A stretch of DNA of 43,671 bases, taken from a bacterium. Its GTDB lineage: Bacteria > Planctomycetota > Phycisphaerae > Phycisphaerales > SM1A02. The stretch's first letter is position 1, and each line of letters opens with the position of its first letter. The notes beneath the pieces are model-generated. The model was given only the letters and a program-made list of their open reading frames with translations. It made no database searches and was not told where the DNA came from. The DNA lies in the NCBI GenBank assembly GCA_029977865.1, contig JAPOKA010000022.1:1-43671 (forward strand), in the 5' to 3' direction. The position numbers and the translations under genes are program-made. Shown here one piece after another: positions 24,495-32,110 of the stretch.

Positions 24495-25490
24495 TCAGCG
24501 CGAACCGCGCCCGCCAACGGCGTAGGTCTTCGCGGTTTGCGCCGCGAGGTCGCGGACCCGAACGGCGAGGGCCTTGGGCCGAATCACCCGGCAATGAGGT
24601 CCCATCGAGAGCACCCACCAGGAGATCTCGTCGATTCCGCTGACGGTGAAGCGAAGGGTGCAACTGCCGTCGGGGTGCTCCTGGACCTCCTGGGTGCGAT
24701 GCCAGATGGTGTCGCTCACCGTCGGGGCAAACGCCGCATCGAAGCGCACCTCGACCCGTTGGTCGCGGGCACCGCGGATCATCCCCCAGGCGTTGCCGAG
24801 ATGGCTCTCGAGGCTGAAGGACCTGGGAATCCGGTAGCGGGTGGTGCCGATTCGCAGCGCCGCGAAGCGACTGAGCTTGAGGTTGCGGACTTCGCCGAGG
24901 TCGCGACGGCGGCCCACGACGTACCAGGCCCGCACCGAGAAGAAGAGCGCGTAGGGCTCGAACTCGAAGTGCTGCTCGCCGCGGCCGCGGCTGCTCGTCG
25001 CGGGTTCGTAGGCGATCTCGACTACGGTGCGTTCGCGAATCGCGGTCCGCAGCTTCTCGTAGACGTCGCGGTGCTGATCGGCCGGTTCGGCGGCGGCGGT
25101 GCGGACCTCGAGACTGCCGCGATCCTCCTCGAGTTGGGTGCGGATCGCCGGTGGCAACACCGCCTCGATCTTGCGAAGGCCGTGCATCGCTTCACTGAGA
25201 TAGGGAATCTGTCGGCGGCCTCCGAGCTGCTCGCCGAGGAGCGCCAGCGCGAGGCACTCGTCGATCGTCAGCTGCATCGGCGGCAGATGATGTCCTGCGG
25301 CGAGGCGATAGCAGCCCGAGGCGTGGTCGAATCGGACCGGCACGCCGGCGCCCTCGAGCTCGCGCAGGTCGCGATAGATGTTGCGGGTGCTGGTGGCGCA
25401 CTCTCTGGCGAGATCCGCGGCGCGGTGGCGGCCGGTCTGGACGAGCAGCACCAGCTTGAGCAGGCGATGGACTCTGGTGTAGGCAGGCAT
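24495..25490 (-). CDS. WYL-domain helix-turn-helix transcriptional regulator
   Basis: The product has 331 residues. The N-terminus (about 5-60) is a winged helix of the DeoR/HTH_11 kind: 'RVHRLLKLVLLVQTGRH', 'DLARECATSTRNIYRDLREL', then 'AGVPVRFDHASGCYRL'. A WYL domain follows (about 150-225) with 'VEIAYEPATSSRG', 'FEPYALFFSVRAWYVVG' and 'LKLSRFAAL', and the C-terminal WCX-like part has 'VRFDAAFAPTVSDTIWH'. WYL regulators sense ligands, often nucleic acids or nucleotides, and control DNA-damage or defence genes; no target is evident here. The start lies 11 bases after the aroC stop, so the two are probably co-transcribed. Confidence 0.87.
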   Translation of the reverse strand: MPAYTRVHRLLKLVLLVQTGRHRAADLARECATSTRNIYRDLRELEGAGVPVRFDHASGCYRLAAGHHLPPMQLTIDECLALALLGEQLGGRRQIPYLSEAMHGLRKIEAVLPPAIRTQLEEDRGSLEVRTAAAEPADQHRDVYEKLRTAIRERTVVEIAYEPATSSRGRGEQHFEFEPYALFFSVRAWYVVGRRRDLGEVRNLKLSRFAALRIGTTRYRIPRSFSLESHLGNAWGMIRGARDQRVEVRFDAAFAPTVSDTIWHRTQEVQEHPDGSCTLRFTVSGIDEISWWVLSMGPHCRVIRPKALAVRVRDLAAQTAKTYAVGGRGSR

Positions 25491-25501
25491 GGGAACCCGG
25501 A

Positions 25502-26680
25502 TCAGGCGCCCGGCGGCGGAATCTCCCGCGCCGCGGCGAGATACGCCTCGAACTGCATCGAGGTTTCCCGCAGCGAATCGCCGGAGAACTTCGCGCGGAA
25601 GGCGCGGGCGACTTCGAAGGCGACGACGTTCTCGAGCACCACGCTCGCCGCGGCGACGGCGCAGATGTCCGAGCGCTCGTAGGCCGAACGCTCCGCGGCC
25701 CCGGTGGCGAGATCGACGCTCGGAAGGCCTTGCAGCAGGGTGCTGATGGGCTTCATCGCCGCGGTCACCACGATGGGCATGCCGTTGCTCATGCCGCCCT
25801 CGATGCCGCCGGCGTTGTTGGTGGATCGCTCGAACCCAAGCGAGGCGAGATGTCGGCGATCCGGATCGAAGTGGATGGGATCGTGCACCTGCGATCCTCG
25901 CCGCGCCGCGACCTCGGCGCCGAGGCCGATGCCCACGGACTTCATCGCCTGCACCGAGAGCACCGCTGCGCCGAGCCGAGCGTCGAGCCGGTCTGGCCCG
26001 GCTCCGCACCCGCCGAGACCGGGCGGGACGCCGAAGACGTGCACCTCGATCAAGCCGCCCACGGTGTCCTTGGCCTCCTTGGCCGCCCGGATCCGCTCGA
26101 CGAGCCGATCGCTCGCCTTCGGATCGGGGACGGCGACCTCGCTCGCATCGCGGAGCGCGCGAAGCTCGCGCCAGTTGTCCGCGGTCGGCGCGACGTCGGT
26201 GAAGGCGTCGATCGCGCCGCGGACGAACCCGAACGCCTCGATGCCGAACTCGCGGAGGAGACAGCGCGCCGCGGCGCCGGCGGCGACCCGCGCCGCGGTT
26301 TCACGAGCGCTTGACCGCTCGATCACGTCGCGGCCGTCCGGAGTGAGGAACTTGAGGCTGCCCGCGAGGTCGGCATGGCCAGGCCGCGGACGCGTGACCG
26401 CGGGGGTCTTCGCCGGATCGTCGAGCCGGCTGTCGCGGTTGCGGACCGCCAGGGCGAGGGGGCCGGCGTTGGTCTTGCCGAGTCGAAGTCCCGCGAGCAC
26501 CTCCGCCGCATCCGACTCGATCCGCTGCCGCGCACCCCGGCCGTATCCCCGCTGGCGTCGGCGAAGTTCGGCGTTCACGAACTCGAGATCGATCGGCGTC
26601 CCGAGCGGAAGCCCTTCGACGAGACAGACCATCGAAGGCCCGTGGGATTCGCCAGCGGTGCGGTATTCAAGCGCGGCCAT
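25502..26680 (-). CDS. aroC: Chorismate synthase
   Basis: The product has 392 residues. The signature 'EYRTAGESHGPSMVCLVEGL' opens the protein. 'RRQRGYGRGARQRIESD' and 'GKTNAGPLALAVRNRD' are the flavin and phosphate sites, 'RPRPGHADLAGSLKF' and 'RSSARETAARVAAGA' are the second and third conserved blocks, and 'NNAGGIEGGMSNGMPIVV' is the C-terminal one. It makes chorismate from 5-enolpyruvylshikimate 3-phosphate using reduced FMN, the last step of the shikimate pathway. I chose the ATG at 26680 because the family starts directly before this motif; the upstream in-frame extension looks non-coding. No other shikimate genes adjoin it. It is divergent from the NTF2-like gene (142 bp). Confidence 0.95.
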   Translation of the reverse strand: MAALEYRTAGESHGPSMVCLVEGLPLGTPIDLEFVNAELRRRQRGYGRGARQRIESDAAEVLAGLRLGKTNAGPLALAVRNRDSRLDDPAKTPAVTRPRPGHADLAGSLKFLTPDGRDVIERSSARETAARVAAGAAARCLLREFGIEAFGFVRGAIDAFTDVAPTADNWRELRALRDASEVAVPDPKASDRLVERIRAAKEAKDTVGGLIEVHVFGVPPGLGGCGAGPDRLDARLGAAVLSVQAMKSVGIGLGAEVAARRGSQVHDPIHFDPDRRHLASLGFERSTNNAGGIEGGMSNGMPIVVTAAMKPISTLLQGLPSVDLATGAAERSAYERSDICAVAAASVVLENVVAFEVARAFRAKFSGDSLRETSMQFEAYLAAAREIPPPGA

Positions 26681-26822
26681 GGGTTCGGTCCCGATCCTAC
26701 CGAGAGTCCGCGTCGAAAGACCCCCAGCGGCGGTGCGTCGAGCCTCGGAGTGCAAACCGAGTGGAACCGCCGGGGTTCGCTAGCATTGCGAGGAGTTCCC
26801 CGTCGGCCCCGGAGATCGCGCC

Positions 26823-27308
26823 ATGCCAGGTCGTCCACGTGCCCGCGCTCGGCTTGCCTCGTTCGCACTTGTCGCGATGGTTCTCGGCGGAGCGGTCTCG
26901 CTCGCCTCGGGCTGGGGGCATCAGGATCCGGAGCCTCCGAACGGCTCGCTCGGCGAGTCGCTCGAGCGATCGATGATGCAGGCACTCGCGGCGCGGGACA
27001 CCGAAGCCGTCGCCGCGAAGATCGCGGAGGGATTCCTCTCGATCCACGAGGATGGCGCTCGCGATCGGGCGCAGGAACTGGCGCTGGTCTCCAAGCTCGA
27101 CCTCGGCAAGTACACCCTTTCGGGCTTCCGCGAGGTGCGGGAGGGATCGACCATCGTCGTCTGCTACTTCCTCGAGGTCGAGGAGACCATCGACGGCACG
27201 CGGCTTCCGAAGCGCCGCGCCGCCCGCTCGAGCGTGTGGTCGATGACCCCCGAGGGCTGGAAGTGGATCCACCACGCCAACCTCAACGCGCTGCGGCCGC
27301 AGTGGTGA
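26823..27308 (+). CDS. Exported NTF2-like (DUF4440-type) protein
   Basis: The product has 161 residues. An Arg-rich start and hydrophobic helix (about 10-28) form a signal peptide. The mature part has the NTF2-like cone-fold pattern: a helix 'LERSMMQALAARDTEAVAAK', 'IAEGFLSIHEDGARDRAQ', then strands 'YTLSGFREVREGSTIVVCYF' and 'RRAARSSVWSMTPEGWKWIH'. Proteins of this kind bind small hydrophobic ligands or act as assembly factors; no enzyme function can be assigned. GGAG (26811-26814) lies eight bases before the ATG. A TAGCAT at 26781 is a possible -10. It ends seven bases before the EboE start and is likely co-transcribed with it. Confidence 0.7.
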   Translation: MPGRPRARARLASFALVAMVLGGAVSLASGWGHQDPEPPNGSLGESLERSMMQALAARDTEAVAAKIAEGFLSIHEDGARDRAQELALVSKLDLGKYTLSGFREVREGSTIVVCYFLEVEETIDGTRLPKRRAARSSVWSMTPEGWKWIHHANLNALRPQW

Positions 27309-27315
27309 CGCCGAC

Positions 27316-28464
27316 TTGAGCCATCTTCGCGCCCTTCCGCTTGGGTACTGCGCCAACGTCCACCCCGGACCTGGACTGGATCGGATGCTCGATGGCCTGA
27401 TGGCGACGGCGCCGGCGGTGGCCGCGATGTTGCGCGAGGCGGGCGACATCGACTCCGCGGCGACGTTTCCGGTGGGCCTGTGGCTCTCCGACGAGGCATC
27501 GCGCGAACTCGAGGCTCCCGGCGAGGCGGAGCGGCTTCGCGAGCGGCTTGCTCGCCGAGGTCTGGTGGTGGCAGGGCTCAACGGGTTTCCCTTCGGCGAC
27601 TTCCATGGCCGCGTGGTCAAGCATGCGGTCTACGAGCCGCACTGGGCGGATCCGCGGCGGCTCGAGTACACGGTGCGGCTGGCGGGACTGCTCGCCCGCC
27701 TGGTGCCGTCGGGGACCGCCACGGCGGGCGTGACCACACTCCCGATCGGGTGGCGGAGCACCTTCGCCGATCCGGCGGCGGTCGAGGCCGCGAAGGGGAA
27801 TCTGGCGGCCGCAGTCGAGTCGTTGCGAGCACTCGGCGACCGATCGGGCATCGAGATTCATCTCGATCTCGAGCCCGAGCCGGGCTGCCTGCTCGAGCGT
27901 GCCGGCGAGACCGCGGAGCTGCTTGCCGAGGTGCACGACCGCGTTGGCGGCGACGAAGCCCGCGGCGTGCTCCGCGCCTGCCACGACGTCTGCCATGCCG
28001 CGGTCCTCTTCGAGGATCAAGAGATGTCGCTGGCGAGCTATCGAGCGCGCGGCGTGCGCATCGGACGAGTCCAGGTCTCGAACGCGATCGCATTCGACGG
28101 GACCGCCCACGACTTCCGGTCGCTGCGGCCCTTCGACGAGCCGCGATGGCTGCATCAGACCGCGGTCCTCTCCGGCAGCGGTCGCGTGCACTGCTACGAA
28201 GACCTTCCCCAGGCGATCGAGGAGGCTCCCGAGGGATTCTGGCGGGTGCACTTCCACGTGCCGGTCTTCGCAGGAAGCCTCGGCCGGGTCGAGACCACTC
28301 GCAGCGAGATCGGCGAGTGCCTCGCGGCGCTGGTGCCCGAGGACGGCTGCGACTTCCTCGAGGTCGAGACCTACGCGTGGACCGTGTTGCCGCCGGCGCT
28401 GCGGCCGGCCTCGCTCGAAGCGGGAATCGCCGAGGAGATCCGGTTCGTCCGCGGCCTGATCTGA
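27316..28464 (+). CDS. eboE: EboE-type TIM-barrel protein (metabolite traffic protein)
   Basis: The product has 382 residues. Conserved blocks of the EboE family are present in order: 'LGYCANVHPG' at the N-terminus, 'VAGLNGFPFGDFHGRVVKHA' and 'VYEPHW', 'LDLEPEPGCLLE' (residues 183-194), 'CHDVCHAAVLFE' (222-233), 'HFHVPVF' (312-318) and 'FLEVETYAWTVLP' near the end. The Glu/His clusters at strand ends suggest a metal site as in xylose isomerase-like barrels. EboE belongs to the ebo cluster, linked in cyanobacteria to export of the scytonemin precursor and in other bacteria to unknown cargo; its reaction is not known. The first possible start is the TTG at 27316, seven bases after the upstream stop; no strong ribosome binding site is visible. 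The EboC-like gene follows. Confidence 0.85.
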   Translation: MSHLRALPLGYCANVHPGPGLDRMLDGLMATAPAVAAMLREAGDIDSAATFPVGLWLSDEASRELEAPGEAERLRERLARRGLVVAGLNGFPFGDFHGRVVKHAVYEPHWADPRRLEYTVRLAGLLARLVPSGTATAGVTTLPIGWRSTFADPAAVEAAKGNLAAAVESLRALGDRSGIEIHLDLEPEPGCLLERAGETAELLAEVHDRVGGDEARGVLRACHDVCHAAVLFEDQEMSLASYRARGVRIGRVQVSNAIAFDGTAHDFRSLRPFDEPRWLHQTAVLSGSGRVHCYEDLPQAIEEAPEGFWRVHFHVPVFAGSLGRVETTRSEIGECLAALVPEDGCDFLEVETYAWTVLPPALRPASLEAGIAEEIRFVRGLI

Positions 28465-28514
28465 GGCTCGAGTGGCCGACGGGCGTTCTCGCGAGCGCCG
28501 CCTCGGCGGACCGC

Positions 28515-28520
28515 TACGCT
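28515..28520 (+). promoter_or_regulatory. Candidate -10 element (TACGCT) before the EboC-like gene
   Basis: TACGCT is seven bases before the GTG start at 28528, so a transcript from here would be leaderless or nearly so. No convincing -35 is seen. It is part of the TAC-N-CT series. Confidence 0.4.
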
Positions 28521-28527
28521 GCCGCGG

Positions 28528-29652
28528 GTGACGATCGCCGCACGAATCCGCGCCTGGCTCGAACTGCTTCGAGTGCCGAACCTGCCGACGGTGGCGAGCA
28601 ACGCGATCCTCGGCGCGTGGCTTGGGTTTGTCGCGCAGGGCAGGCTTCCCGCCATTCCATTCGCGGGGTGGCAACCTCAGGCAGCGACGCGGCCGATCGA
28701 GTTCAGGGACCTCTTCATCGTGGCGCATGTCGCCCTCGGGCTCTGCGGGCTCTATCTCTTCGGACTCATCCTCAACGACCTCTTCGATCTCGCGACCGAT
28801 CGCCGCGAGCGCCCGCAGCGTCCGCTGCCTTCGCGACGCATCGGGCGATGGCAGGCCGCGATCGCCGCGGTCGCGCTCCTCGTGGCGGGCGTGTGGCTGC
28901 TGCTCTCGGTCAATCGCTCGCCGCTTCTCGTCGGCCTCGTCTCGGCGCTCGTCGCGGCGATCGTCCTCTACGACCTGCTGCATCGCCGCGTCGCGTTCGC
29001 GGTGGTGCTGCCGGCAGCCTGCCGCGGTCTTGCGGTGCTCGTCGCGGCGGTGGCGACCTTCTCGGGAAGCGCCTTCGAGGAGAGTTGGCTGCCGGTTGGT
29101 GATCGCGAGCTGGTGGTGGTGCTGGTGCCCGCGGCAGTGGTGGCGATCTTCGTGCTCGCGGTCAGTCTCGTCGCACGGCGCGAAGTCGAGGCGGGGCCGC
29201 GTCGGCTCTGCACCAAGTGCGGGCAGACCGTGCTTGACGAGGCGGTGCGATGTCCCGAGTGCGGCGAAGCCGCGCCGCCCCGCGAGAGCCGAGTCGCGCG
29301 GCGATCCGATCTCGGTTCGGCGCCGAAGTGGGTGGTCGCGTGCGGGATGCTCGCGCTGGTGGCGACGGCCGTGCTCGGCGCTCCGGCCTGGACGCCTGAG
29401 TTCGGCGAGCCCTTCGGATCGACCCAGCTGATTCGCAGCCTTGCCGTCCTCGGCTGTCTCGGTGCGTGGCTCGCGTTCGCGACGCGTTCGACACCGGAGA
29501 CTCCGGTCCCGAAGCTCGTCGGCCGCTGGCTGGGAAGCCTCTGCCTGCTCGATGCGACGATGCTTGCGCCGCTCGGACCGTTGCCGGTACTCCTCTGCGT
29601 GGGGCTCTTCGCGGCAAGCAGCCTGCTGGCGAAGCGCTTCGCCGGGAGTTGA
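28528..29652 (+). CDS. EboC-like UbiA-family prenyltransferase with inserted zinc ribbon
   Basis: The product has 374 residues with about eight or nine membrane helices. 'LRVPNLPTVASNAILGAW' opens as in UbiA enzymes. The first Asp-rich loop is N83-D84-x2-D87-x3-D91, followed by 'RPQRPLPSRRI', close to the EboC form. 'VLYDLLHRR' and 'ACRGLAVLVAA' match the second half and the EboC 'CRGLN' block, though the second Asp-rich motif is thin. Between helices a soluble insert carries a zinc-ribbon pattern, C228-x2-C231 and C242-x2-C245 ('CTKCGQ...CPECGEA'), which UbiA enzymes normally lack. It is likely a membrane prenyl- or aryl-transferase acting with EboE encoded just upstream; the substrate is unknown. 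The start is a GTG without a ribosome binding site, and the only upstream signal is a TACGCT box. Confidence 0.75.
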   Translation: MTIAARIRAWLELLRVPNLPTVASNAILGAWLGFVAQGRLPAIPFAGWQPQAATRPIEFRDLFIVAHVALGLCGLYLFGLILNDLFDLATDRRERPQRPLPSRRIGRWQAAIAAVALLVAGVWLLLSVNRSPLLVGLVSALVAAIVLYDLLHRRVAFAVVLPAACRGLAVLVAAVATFSGSAFEESWLPVGDRELVVVLVPAAVVAIFVLAVSLVARREVEAGPRRLCTKCGQTVLDEAVRCPECGEAAPPRESRVARRSDLGSAPKWVVACGMLALVATAVLGAPAWTPEFGEPFGSTQLIRSLAVLGCLGAWLAFATRSTPETPVPKLVGRWLGSLCLLDATMLAPLGPLPVLLCVGLFAASSLLAKRFAGS

Positions 29653-29679
29653 GCGGCTCCACCGGGCTCGAGGTCCAAG

Positions 29680-29685
29680 TACACT
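29680..29685 (+). promoter_or_regulatory. Candidate -10 element (TACACT), leaderless start for gmk
   Basis: TACACT is exactly six bases from the gmk ATG, and GTACACTCGCGC is shared with the upp upstream region at the same distance from its start. There is no ribosome binding site. Initiation at the ATG itself is the simplest reading. Confidence 0.5.
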
Positions 29686-29691
29686 CGCGCG

Positions 29692-30291
29692 ATGCCCGCC
29701 GCGAACGGAATCCTGGTGATGTTCTCCGGTCCCTCGGGGGTCGGGAAGACCACGATCCTGCATCGAGTCCTCGCGGACCTCGGCGCCGAGTTCAGCGTCT
29801 CCGCGACCACCCGGGCTCGAGCTGCGGGCGAGGTCGATGGCGTCGACTATCGCTTCGTCGACGAGGCGACGTTCCAGTCGATGATCGACCGCGACGAGTT
29901 CCTCGAGTACGCCCAGGTCTTCGGACGCAACTGGTACGGCACCCCGCGTGCTCCCGTCGACGAGGCGGTGGACGCCGGCCGCACCGTGATTCTCGACATC
30001 GATGTGCACGGCGCCCGGCAGGTGCGGGCGCGGCGGCCGGAGGTCTTCGGGATCTTCATCATGCCTCCGAGCGAGTCGGAGCTGCATCGCCGCCTCGCCG
30101 ATCGCAAGCGCGAGGATGCCGCGGCGATCGAGCGGCGCTTCGCCGAGGCCAAGCGCGAGATCGAGGCGGCCCGGGAGCCGGGCCTCTACGACGCGTTCGT
30201 GGTGAACGACGATCTGGAGAAGGCGGTGGCGGCGGTGCTCGAGCTGCTCGAGCGGCGGCGGTCCGGGGCTGCGTCGGCCCGCCCGGCCTGA
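29692..30291 (+). CDS. gmk: Guanylate kinase
   Basis: The product has 199 residues, the normal length. The P-loop is 'FSGPSGVGKTTI' (G13-T20). 'SVSATTRARAAGEVDGVDYR' is the GMP-binding loop, 'FLEYAQVFGRNWYGTPRAPV' the core GMP site and 'VILDIDVHGARQVR' the Walker-B-like strand; 'IFIMPPS' and 'RRLADRKREDAAAIERR' form the lid. It phosphorylates GMP to GDP with ATP. The last ten residues are Ala/Arg-rich and variable. It stands 39 bases after the EboC-like gene but has its own -10-like box directly before the ATG. In many bacteria gmk is followed by rpoZ; that is not the case here, where upp follows after 32 bases. Confidence 0.95.
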   Translation: MPAANGILVMFSGPSGVGKTTILHRVLADLGAEFSVSATTRARAAGEVDGVDYRFVDEATFQSMIDRDEFLEYAQVFGRNWYGTPRAPVDEAVDAGRTVILDIDVHGARQVRARRPEVFGIFIMPPSESELHRRLADRKREDAAAIERRFAEAKREIEAAREPGLYDAFVVNDDLEKAVAAVLELLERRRSGAASARPA

Positions 30292-30311
30292 ACGGACGCC
30301 TCGCGAACCCG

Positions 30312-30317
30312 TACACT
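30312..30317 (+). promoter_or_regulatory. Candidate -10 element (TACACT), leaderless start for upp
   Basis: TACACT is six bases before the upp ATG, identical in sequence and position to the box before gmk. CTGAAC 18 bases upstream is a poor -35. Confidence 0.5.
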
Positions 30318-30323
30318 CGCGCC

Positions 30324-30965
30324 ATGCCGGCGAGCCGATTCCCCAACCTCTTCGTGCTCGACCATCCGTTGATCCTGCACAAGCTGTCGATCGTGCGGGA
30401 CGCCCGGACCCCGTCGCCGGACTTCCGTCGCCTGCTCGGGGAGATCGCGGCCCTGATGGCCTTCGAGACCTGCCGTCACCTTCCCACCGCGCCGGTGGTG
30501 GTGAAGACGCCGCTTGGCGAGGCGAGCGGCGCCCGCATCGCGGCGCCGGTGACGCTGGTGCCGATCCTTCGTGCCGGCATCGGCATGACCGACGGACTGC
30601 TCTCGCTGCTGCCGGAGGCGCGGGTGGGGCACCTGGGGATCTATCGCGACGAGGAGACGGTGCAGCCGGTCTGCTACTACTCGAAGGTGCCCACCGACAT
30701 CGCGGCCGGTCCGGTGTTCCTGATCGACCCGATGCTCGCCACCGGCGGTTCGGCCTCGTTTGCGGCGGGCGAACTCAAGAAGCTCGGCTGCGCCACCATC
30801 CGCATGATCTGCCTGGTGGCGGCGCCGCCGGGCGTCGAGCGGATGCTCGCCGACCACCCCGACGTGCCGGTCCATGCGGCGGCGCTCGACGATCGGCTCG
30901 ACGAGCGCAGCTACATCGTGCCCGGCCTCGGCGACGCCGGCGATCGGATCTTCGGAACTCGATGA
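30324..30965 (+). CDS. upp: Uracil phosphoribosyltransferase
   Basis: The product has 213 residues. 'HPLILHKLSIVRDARTPSPD' and 'FRRLLGEIAALM' are the conserved N-terminus. 'VPILRAGIGMTDGLLSLLP' and 'VFLIDPMLATGGSA' (D135 onward, the PRPP loop) are the catalytic parts, and 'YIVPGLGDAGDRIFGT' binds uracil at the C-terminus. It converts uracil and PRPP to UMP in pyrimidine salvage. Together with gmk and deoC it gives the window three nucleotide salvage or interconversion genes. The stop overlaps the upstream-most ATG of the methyltransferase frame (ATGA at 30962). Confidence 0.95.
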   Translation: MPASRFPNLFVLDHPLILHKLSIVRDARTPSPDFRRLLGEIAALMAFETCRHLPTAPVVVKTPLGEASGARIAAPVTLVPILRAGIGMTDGLLSLLPEARVGHLGIYRDEETVQPVCYYSKVPTDIAAGPVFLIDPMLATGGSASFAAGELKKLGCATIRMICLVAAPPGVERMLADHPDVPVHAAALDDRLDERSYIVPGLGDAGDRIFGTR

Positions 30966-31009
30966 GCACGCGATCGCGGCAGGTCCGCGATCGACCAGGA
31001 GCGGGATCG

Positions 31010-32092
31010 ATGGCGGAACGAAAGAACACCGAGTTCGACCGCGCCGGCGGCTACGCGGCGCCCAAGGGCGGCATCGCGGTGATGCGCGAGGGAACCTCGC
31101 GGCTGCGGTCGCTTCCCATCGTGCTGCCCGGCGACGAGATGCCGGCGCACGAGGTGGCGGATGCGGCAGACAAGCCGTACTTCACGGCGTCCGAACCGGA
31201 CACTCGGCTCTATCTCGGCGACTGCCGCGACGTGCTTGCGAGATTGCCCGACCGGGGCAAGGTCGACCTGATCTTCGCCGATCCGCCCTTCAACTGGGAG
31301 GTTCCCTACGAGGGCTGGAAGGACGGCATGCCCCGCGACGCCTACGAGCGCTTCACCTACGACTGGCTCGACGCCTGCATCGAGTGCCTCGCCCCGCACG
31401 GGGCGCTCTGGGTCAACATTCCCGACGACACCGCGGCCGAAGTGGTCATGCATCTCAAGCGCCGCGGTCTGGCGATGATCAACTGGTGCGTGTGGCACTT
31501 TCGCTTCGGCCAGTGCCGCGACAGCTCCTTCATCGCCTCCAAGGTGCACGCGCTCTACTTCGTGAAGGACGCGAAGCAGCGGCGGTGGAATCCAGACGCG
31601 GTGCTCGAACCCTCCGACCGCGCCAGCATCTACGGTGATCCCCGCACCATGGCCAAGGAGAGCAACAAGGGCATGCGGGTGCCGATGGACGTCTGGTACG
31701 GGCCCTACTGGGGACGCATCCAGGGCAACAACGGCGAACGGCGGCACCGCCACCACAACCAGATTCCCGAGGTCTACCTCGAACGGGTGATCCTCTCCTG
31801 CTCGAACGAAGGCGACCTGGTGCTCGATCCCTTCTGCGGCAGCGGCACCACCGCCACGGTGGCGCGGGCCTGGAATCGCCGTGCCGTGACCATCGAGTTC
31901 TCCGCGGGCAACGCGGAAAGCGCCTGGGAACGGATCACCGAGGTGGGCATGGTCCGCAAGGGCGCATCGCAAGGGGTCTCGACCGCCATTGCGCCCAAGC
32001 GTCGCAGTCTCGAGGTCGAGTCGGTCTCCGATTCGTCGCCCGCCGGCCGCCGCCGCGGGCCGCAAGCAACCCGTTCGCGGGGCAGCCGCTGA
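31010..32092 (+). CDS. Solitary beta-class DNA methyltransferase (N6-adenine or N4-cytosine)
   Basis: The product has 360 residues. The catalytic motif IV is D91-P92-P93-F94 in 'FADPPFNWEV', and it precedes motif I 'DPFCGSGTTATVAR' (D273 onward), the order of beta-class amino-methyltransferases. 'TRLYLGDCRDVLARLPD' is the usual start of such enzymes. The N-terminal 60 residues are unrelated and may be a lead-in domain. No restriction endonuclease or specificity gene is nearby, so this looks like an orphan, possibly regulatory, methyltransferase; the target sequence is unknown. AGGAG (30997-31001) lies eight bases before the ATG at 31010, which favours it over the ATG at 30962 that overlaps upp. 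The C-terminal 40 residues are Arg/Ser-rich. Confidence 0.83.
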   Translation: MAERKNTEFDRAGGYAAPKGGIAVMREGTSRLRSLPIVLPGDEMPAHEVADAADKPYFTASEPDTRLYLGDCRDVLARLPDRGKVDLIFADPPFNWEVPYEGWKDGMPRDAYERFTYDWLDACIECLAPHGALWVNIPDDTAAEVVMHLKRRGLAMINWCVWHFRFGQCRDSSFIASKVHALYFVKDAKQRRWNPDAVLEPSDRASIYGDPRTMAKESNKGMRVPMDVWYGPYWGRIQGNNGERRHRHHNQIPEVYLERVILSCSNEGDLVLDPFCGSGTTATVARAWNRRAVTIEFSAGNAESAWERITEVGMVRKGASQGVSTAIAPKRRSLEVESVSDSSPAGRRRGPQATRSRGSR

Positions 32093-32110
32093 GTCGAGCG
32101 AACCCGCGGC

